This document shows, piece after piece, positions 44,968-49,612 of a stretch of DNA of 49,612 nt. This DNA is from an uncultured Prevotellaceae bacterium. GTDB lineage: Bacteria; Bacteroidota; Bacteroidia; Bacteroidales; Bacteroidaceae. The stretch is from the NCBI GenBank assembly GCA_902785695.1, contig CACZZQ010000018.1, positions 1 through 49,612 of the forward strand, written 5' to 3'. Made by a program: the position numbers and the translations under genes. The notes below the pieces were generated by a model. That model did no database searches. It saw nothing but the letters and a program-made list of their open reading frames with translations, and was not told the DNA's origin. The stretch's first letter is position 1, and the number at the start of each line of letters is the position of its first letter.

Positions 44968-45990
44968 ATGGCTAAAAAAAATGAAGAAGAGGCATTGACG
45001 CCGCAACAGGAGAAGATGAAAGCCCTACAGGCTGCATTGGCAAAGATTGAAAAAGACTTCGGCAAAGGCAGTATCATGCGTATGGGCGAGGAAAAGATAG
45101 AGAATGTAGAAGTCATCCCTACCGGTTCGATTGGACTGAACGCCGCACTTGGCGTAGGCGGTTATCCCAAGGGACGTATTATTGAGATCTACGGTCCTGA
45201 GTCATCAGGTAAGACCACACTGGCTATTCACGCCATCGCCGAGGCACAGAAAGCAGGCGGTGTGGCTGCCTTCATCGATGCTGAGCATGCCTTCGACCGT
45301 TTCTATGCCCAGAAACTGGGTGTCGATATTGACAACCTCTATATCTCTCAGCCTGACAACGGTGAGCAGGCACTCGAGATTGCCGATCAGCTCATCCGCT
45401 CGGCTGCCATCGACATCATCGTTATCGACTCTGTGGCTGCCCTGACTCCTAAGAAGGAGATTGAGGGCGACATGGGCGACTCGGCAGTAGGTCTGCACGC
45501 CCGCCTGATGAGCCAGGCTCTGCGTAAGGTAACATCTACCATCGCCAAGACCAACACCACCTGTATCTTTATCAACCAGCTTCGCGAGAAGATTGGCGTG
45601 ATGTTTGGCAATCCAGAGACCACCACTGGCGGTAACGCCCTGAAGTTCTATGCTTCTGTACGTCTGGACATCCGTAAGGTGACCTCTATCAAGGACGGCG
45701 ACAACGTCATTGGTAATCAGGTTCGTGTCAAAGTAGTGAAGAACAAGGTAGCGCCTCCTTTCCGCAAGGCTGAGTTTGAGATTACCTTCGGCGAGGGCAT
45801 CTCGAAGATTGGCGAGATTGTGGATTTGGCTACCGAGTACAACATCATCAAGAAAAGCGGATCATGGTTCTCATACGAAGACTCGAAACTGGGCCAGGGA
45901 CGCGATGCAGTAAAAGCACTGCTGAAAGACAATCCCGAGCTCTGCGACGAGCTGGAGGCCAAGATCATGCAAGCCATCAGCGAACAGTAA
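44968..45990 (+). CDS. recA: recombinase RecA
   Basis: 340 residues, normal length. Walker A is GPESSGKT (76-83), and the family stretches [32 protein letters not shown] (loop 1), and [22 protein letters not shown] (loop 2) are intact. It pairs homologous strands and triggers the SOS response. No LexA box or clear promoter was seen between the repeat and the start, so read-through from the dehydrogenase gene is possible. A strong terminator follows. Confidence 0.97.
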   Translation: MAKKNEEEALTPQQEKMKALQAALAKIEKDFGKGSIMRMGEEKIENVEVIPTGSIGLNAALGVGGYPKGRIIEIYGPESSGKTTLAIHAIAEAQKAGGVAAFIDAEHAFDRFYAQKLGVDIDNLYISQPDNGEQALEIADQLIRSAAIDIIVIDSVAALTPKKEIEGDMGDSAVGLHARLMSQALRKVTSTIAKTNTTCIFINQLREKIGVMFGNPETTTGGNALKFYASVRLDIRKVTSIKDGDNVIGNQVRVKVVKNKVAPPFRKAEFEITFGEGISKIGEIVDLATEYNIIKKSGSWFSYEDSKLGQGRDAVKALLKDNPELCDELEAKIMQAISEQ

Positions 45991-46004
45991 TCTTCCATGA
46001 TGCA

Positions 46005-46048
46005 AAAAAAGTACGCAAAAAGGATTTCTGCCTTTTGCGTACTTTTTT
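46005..46048. terminator. terminator after recA, usable from both sides
   Basis: A perfect 16-bp stem (46005-46020 with 46033-46048), loop 12 nt, with A and T runs. It lies between the converging recA and the gene at 46070-47401. Confidence 0.85.
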
Positions 46049-46069
46049 ATATCCAATTACAAATGCCTC

Positions 46070-47401
46070 TTACTTCTTGATGCTTCTCACTTTCTTGGTG
46101 TTTTTGTTGAAGAACACACAGGCGTATGGCATTGCAGGATTCTTATATACCCAACTATATAGCTCATTGCTCACGTCACCACGCGATGTAGGCTCACCCA
46201 TGGCCAATGTCACCTCTGCCTCTGAGAATCCTGCACGTACTACACCCTTCCGGATGTCCAGTAAATGTGCTTTCTCTACACCGGGAATATCCAAAGGATT
46301 GCCTGCGGTAAACAGGTTGTCATAAAGGTCTTCATGGGTTCCTGCTATATCGCCCGACACATCATGGCTCACAAAAGTCACCTGTTTGGTATAAGTCTTA
46401 CCGGAACCTAATCCGCGCAATGTCATCTTGACATAATGCGTGCCACGTTGAGCCCTCACATCCATAATCTTGAATGTTGACAGACGACCCATATTGACAG
46501 GCTTGCCACTGGCATCGTTAAACACGGTGGGATATTTTGTGAAGACCTCCAAACCTATATATTTCCTATAGGCGGCACTTGCTGCCATATTGTCAGCAGG
46601 CAGTTCAAAGGCTCCTCGGAAAGTATGAATCTTCTTGTTGCTGATTCCAAATTCATCGTCACGCATACCGCTATTTGTCCGACTGATGGCCACGTTCTGA
46701 TAGAACTCACGCCCCTTCTCGTCGGCAACGATGATTTTCACAGGATAGTTGCGAGTACCCACACCTACGGCAACGACCTTCACCTCAGTGCCTTCCTTCA
46801 CGTCGGTAATCGTCTCAAAGCCATCACCGTCCAGTTCTGTATCCACATAATACTCATCTGCAACAGTGAACAGCGTCTTATCCTTGAAATACTCAATGGC
46901 AATATCCACATCACCCAGATAGGCCAGCGTGGGAACGCCCATCTTTCCGAAACAATAATCCTCGAACGAAGTCGTAGGTACCTCGAAATAATAGTTCTTC
47001 CCATCATCCTCGCATCGGAAATTCACGTGCTCATGCAGTCCACCAGTGTTCTCATGCCCTTGATAGACCATAATCTTATGACGAAGTGACAGATTGCTGA
47101 CCATCTTGTCTGTCTCAGCTTCGGCAAAGGTCTTGATCACCATGTCCTTCTTATCGGGAATCACCATAAAGCGCATACCAGTACCCCAGTCACACATACT
47201 GACATAGCGGAAATAGCGAGCCAACTCATCTTGAGGCTCCTCTGCCTGAGACTCCGTATTCGTGCTGTCAGGTTGCGCCTCTACAGCCACTTTCTTGGCA
47301 CCCTTAGTCTTTACTATGTATTTATTTTCCTGAGCCGAGGCCGCAGTCACCACTACAGCCATCAACATCATCGTCAATAATCTTCTCATACGCGTAAACA
47401 T
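46070..47401 (-). CDS. secreted protein of unknown function with BamE-like C-terminus
   Basis: 443 residues from ATG 47401 (MFTRMRRLL); ATG 47389 is equally possible. Signal peptide LLTMMLMAVVVTAASAQ. The bulk is beta-rich (YYFEVPTTSFEDYCF, TLFTVADEYYVDTE, RKYIGLEVFTKYP). The last ~70 residues (IRKGVVRAGFSEAEVTLAMGEP ... VFFNKNTKKVRSI) look like the small SmpA/BamE-type domain. I do not recognise the whole. It is alone on its strand between recA and dnaK, with its own -7 box. Confidence 0.75.
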   Translation of the reverse strand: MFTRMRRLLTMMLMAVVVTAASAQENKYIVKTKGAKKVAVEAQPDSTNTESQAEEPQDELARYFRYVSMCDWGTGMRFMVIPDKKDMVIKTFAEAETDKMVSNLSLRHKIMVYQGHENTGGLHEHVNFRCEDDGKNYYFEVPTTSFEDYCFGKMGVPTLAYLGDVDIAIEYFKDKTLFTVADEYYVDTELDGDGFETITDVKEGTEVKVVAVGVGTRNYPVKIIVADEKGREFYQNVAISRTNSGMRDDEFGISNKKIHTFRGAFELPADNMAASAAYRKYIGLEVFTKYPTVFNDASGKPVNMGRLSTFKIMDVRAQRGTHYVKMTLRGLGSGKTYTKQVTFVSHDVSGDIAGTHEDLYDNLFTAGNPLDIPGVEKAHLLDIRKGVVRAGFSEAEVTLAMGEPTSRGDVSNELYSWVYKNPAMPYACVFFNKNTKKVRSIKK

Positions 47402-47420
47402 TATTTTCTCTAATTGCCGA

Positions 47421-47428
47421 CAAAGGTA
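47421..47428 (-). promoter_or_regulatory. -7 element of the gene at 46070-47401
   Basis: TACCTTTG on the minus strand, 19 nt before the ATG at 47401. A TTTG lies 22 nt further upstream, slightly more than the usual spacing. Confidence 0.6.
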
Positions 47429-47496
47429 CAACTTTTTTCCGACTCTCTGACAAAATGGCGTGACAAAAAAGCGTTCCTTGATAAATTTTAAACTTT

Positions 47497-47512
47497 TGGC
47501 ACGCGGTTTGCT
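47497..47512 (+). promoter_or_regulatory. sigma-54-type promoter upstream of dnaK
   Basis: TGGCACG (47497-47503), 4 nt, TTGCT (47508-47512) matches the -24/-12 consensus TGGCACG-N4-TTGCA/T, with GG-N10-GC spacing. Predicted start of transcription is near 47523, 40 nt before the dnaK ATG. No TAnnTTTG box was seen for dnaK. Confidence 0.65.
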
Positions 47513-47562
47513 ATCCTGTCAGTGACTCATTTTGAATAATAACAAATAAAAAAAATACAATT

Positions 47563-49476
47563 ATGGGAAAGATTATTGGAATTGACTTAGGTACAACCAA
47601 CAGCTGTGTTGCCGTATTCGAAGGTAACGAGCCTGTTGTGATTGCAAACAGCGAAGGCAAGCGTACCACGCCTTCAGTAGTAGGTTTCGTCGAGGGTGGC
47701 GAGCGTAAGATTGGCGATCCCGCCAAGCGTCAGGCTATCACCAACCCGAAGAACACCGTTTACTCTATCAAGCGTTTCATGGGTGAGACTTGGCAGCAGA
47801 CCGAGAAGGAGATTTCTCGCGTGCCATTCTCTGTAGTCAACGAGGGAGGCTATCCCCGTGTTGACATCGACGGACGTAAGTACACCCCACAGGAAATCTC
47901 TGCCATGGTGCTTCAGAAGATGAAGAAGACCGCTGAGGACTACCTGGGTCAGGAGGTTACCGATGCCGTGATTACCGTACCCGCTTACTTCTCTGACTCA
48001 CAGCGTCAGGCCACTAAGGAGGCCGGTCAGATTGCTGGTCTGAACGTACGTCGTATCGTCAACGAGCCTACAGCAGCTGCTCTGGCTTACGGTATCGACA
48101 AGACTAACAAGGATATGAAGATTGCCGTATTCGACCTCGGTGGTGGTACTTTCGATATCTCTATACTCGACTTCGGTGGTGGTGTGTTCGAGGTGCTCTC
48201 TACCAATGGTGACACTCACCTGGGTGGTGACGACTTCGACCAGGTTATCATTGACTGGCTGGTTCAGGAGTTCAAGAACGACGAGGGTGCCGACCTGAAG
48301 AGCGATCCTATGGCTATGCAGCGCCTGAAGGAGGCTGCAGAGAAGGCTAAGATTGAGCTGTCAAGCACTACCTCTACTGAGATTAACCTGCCCTACATCA
48401 TGCCCGTTGGTGGTGTTCCCAAACACTTGGTAAAGACCCTCACCCGTTCAAAGTTCGAGCAGCTGGCCCACAACCTGATTCAGGCTTGCTTGGTGCCCTG
48501 TCAGAACGCCGTTCGCGATGCTGGTATCTCTACTTCAGATATCGACGAGGTCATCCTCGTAGGTGGTTCAAGCCGTATCCCCGCTGTGCAGACCCTCGTA
48601 AAGAACTACTTCGGCAAGGAGCCTTCAAAGGGTGTTAACCCCGATGAGGTGGTAGCCGTAGGTGCTGCTATTCAGGGTGCTATCCTTAATCAGGAGACTG
48701 GTCAGGACATCGTATTGCTCGACGTTACTCCTCTGACCCTCGGTATCGAGACCCTCGGTGGTGTAATGACCAAGTTGATCGATGCCAACACCACTATCCC
48801 TTGCAAGCAGAGCCAGGTATTCTCTACCGCTGCTGACAATCAGACAGAGGTAACTATCCACGTGCTGCAGGGCGAGCGTCCTATGGCTTCTCAGAACAAG
48901 AGCCTGGGTCAGTTCAACCTCACCGGTATCGCTCCCGCTCGTCGTGGTGTGCCTCAGATTGAGGTAACCTTCGACATCGATGCCAACGGTATCGTGAAGG
49001 TAAGTGCTAAGGATAAGGCTACCGGTAAGGAGCAAGCTATCCGCATCGAAGCTTCTTCTGGTCTGTCACAGGACGAGATCAACCGCATGAAGGCAGAGGC
49101 CGAGGCTAATGCTGAGAACGATAAGAAGGAGCGCGAGCGCATCGACAAGATGAACCAGGCCGACTCTATGATTTTCCAGACCGAGACCTTCCTCAACGAG
49201 AACGGAGACAAGCTCGGTGCCGACAAGGCCAACGTAGAGGCCGCCGTCCAGCAGCTGAAGGATGCTCACAAGGCTGGCGACATCGCTGCCATCGACAGCG
49301 CCATCAACAACCTGAACCAGGTGATGCAGGCTGCTTCTCAGAAGATGTATGCCCAAGCTGGTGCCCAGCAGCCTGGCGGTCAGCAGGCCGGAGGCCAAGG
49401 CTTCCAAGGCGGTCAGCAGGCCCACTCCAACCCCAACGACGACGTCCAAGACGCCGACTTTGAGGAGGTGAAGTAA
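47563..49476 (+). CDS. dnaK: chaperone DnaK (Hsp70)
   Basis: 637 residues. The ATPase domain starts [16 protein letters not shown] and includes [14 protein letters not shown] and [11 protein letters not shown]. The linker and substrate domain follow [14 protein letters not shown], and the tail is Gln/Gly-rich and ends DADFEEVK. It folds and protects proteins using ATP with DnaJ and GrpE, neither of which is adjacent. Transcription probably depends on the sigma-54-like site at 47497-47512. A strong terminator follows at 49499-49533. Confidence 0.97.
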   Translation: MGKIIGIDLGTTNSCVAVFEGNEPVVIANSEGKRTTPSVVGFVEGGERKIGDPAKRQAITNPKNTVYSIKRFMGETWQQTEKEISRVPFSVVNEGGYPRVDIDGRKYTPQEISAMVLQKMKKTAEDYLGQEVTDAVITVPAYFSDSQRQATKEAGQIAGLNVRRIVNEPTAAALAYGIDKTNKDMKIAVFDLGGGTFDISILDFGGGVFEVLSTNGDTHLGGDDFDQVIIDWLVQEFKNDEGADLKSDPMAMQRLKEAAEKAKIELSSTTSTEINLPYIMPVGGVPKHLVKTLTRSKFEQLAHNLIQACLVPCQNAVRDAGISTSDIDEVILVGGSSRIPAVQTLVKNYFGKEPSKGVNPDEVVAVGAAIQGAILNQETGQDIVLLDVTPLTLGIETLGGVMTKLIDANTTIPCKQSQVFSTAADNQTEVTIHVLQGERPMASQNKSLGQFNLTGIAPARRGVPQIEVTFDIDANGIVKVSAKDKATGKEQAIRIEASSGLSQDEINRMKAEAEANAENDKKERERIDKMNQADSMIFQTETFLNENGDKLGADKANVEAAVQQLKDAHKAGDIAAIDSAINNLNQVMQAASQKMYAQAGAQQPGGQQAGGQGFQGGQQAHSNPNDDVQDADFEEVK

Positions 49477-49498
49477 AAATACTCACAAACAAATATTT

Positions 49499-49533
49499 AT
49501 CCGCATAATCGCTGTGATTATGCGGATTTTTTT
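49499..49533 (+). terminator. terminator of dnaK
   Basis: 12-bp perfect stem ATCCGCATAATC / GATTATGCGGAT (49499-49510, 49516-49527), loop GCTGT, seven T. Confidence 0.88.
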
Positions 49534-49534
49534 G

Positions 49535-49542
49535 TACCTTTG
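49535..49542 (+). promoter_or_regulatory. -7 element of the last gene
   Basis: TACCTTTG directly after the dnaK terminator, 22 nt before the ATG at 49565. Confidence 0.6.
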
Positions 49543-49564
49543 CGCCAAACGAAAATATTGAGAT

Positions 49565-49612
49565 ATGGCACACCAAATTAAATACTGCATATTTGCGAAT
49601 CCACTGCCTGAC
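49565..49612 (+). CDS. start of a gene cut by the window end, perhaps HU-like
   Basis: Sixteen codons, MAHQIKYCIFANPLPD, open to the last base, preceded by a good -7 element. The pattern xIKYxIxxNPLPD recalls the start of Bacteroidota HU-family DNA-binding proteins, but the fragment is too short to be sure. Confidence 0.5.
   Translation, partial: MAHQIKYCIFANPLPD

Overview
The window looks like chromosome of a Bacteroidota gut or rumen bacterium close to Prevotella/Segatella. The clues are promoters of the TTTG-N19/20-TAnnTTTG type, BspA-type leucine-rich repeats, families such as DUF4492, DUF5056 and DUF6249, a cytochrome bd operon of Bacteroidota form, C-terminal tails like type IX secretion signals (YDLQGR...GxYI), and a GH31/GH2/GH43 polysaccharide-degrading set. 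No species can be named from sequence alone.

Layout. 1-6930 is an A/T-rich accessory island. It starts with the end of a DUF559 endonuclease-like gene and continues with a tight four-gene cassette: GHKL ATPase fused to a PD-(D/E)XK nuclease, a DUF6236-like membrane protein, a large ABC-type ATPase, and an HNH nuclease. The last two resemble the PtuA/PtuB pair of Septu defence, but the four-gene arrangement is not one I recognise. The island ends at a tRNA-His gene whose 5' end appears deleted. 7146-10864 is housekeeping (trmB, a secreted BspA-like protein, Mrp). 10904-16821 (minus strand) encodes a tripartite ABC-2-type exporter with TolC and HlyD proteins, two permeases, no visible ATPase, and a coiled-coil protein upstream. 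Sharing a divergent promoter with it, 16969-20695 carries DUF4492, cydA, cydB and a TlpA-like thioredoxin. 20864-23780 holds a single-chain restriction-modification enzyme and an HU-like/winged-helix protein, followed by a 22-bp-period palindrome array. 24143-29961 has topB, a PorE-like OmpA lipoprotein and an ECF sigma factor with a small membrane protein. 30052-38898 (minus) is a GH43-GH2-GH31 set fitting xyloglucan side-chain removal. 39001-49612 holds an uncharacterised protein, an MscS channel, two secreted proteins, carboxynorspermidine dehydrogenase, recA, a secreted protein of unknown function, dnaK behind a sigma-54-like promoter, and the start of a further gene.

A second theme cuts across the window: short palindromic or tandem repeats of intergenic type sit inside reading frames (cydB, topB, the PorE-like gene, the ECF sigma gene, GH2, GH31, and the tolC signal peptide) without breaking them. 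Four related ~34-bp palindromes occur as inverted pairs in topB and GH31 and encode the same peptides (APEGA; APSGAxGGAS). A related GC-rich type is found in cydB, GH31 and the sigma gene. They behave like the in-frame palindromic elements known from Rickettsia and, with the defence cassette, are the most interesting content here.
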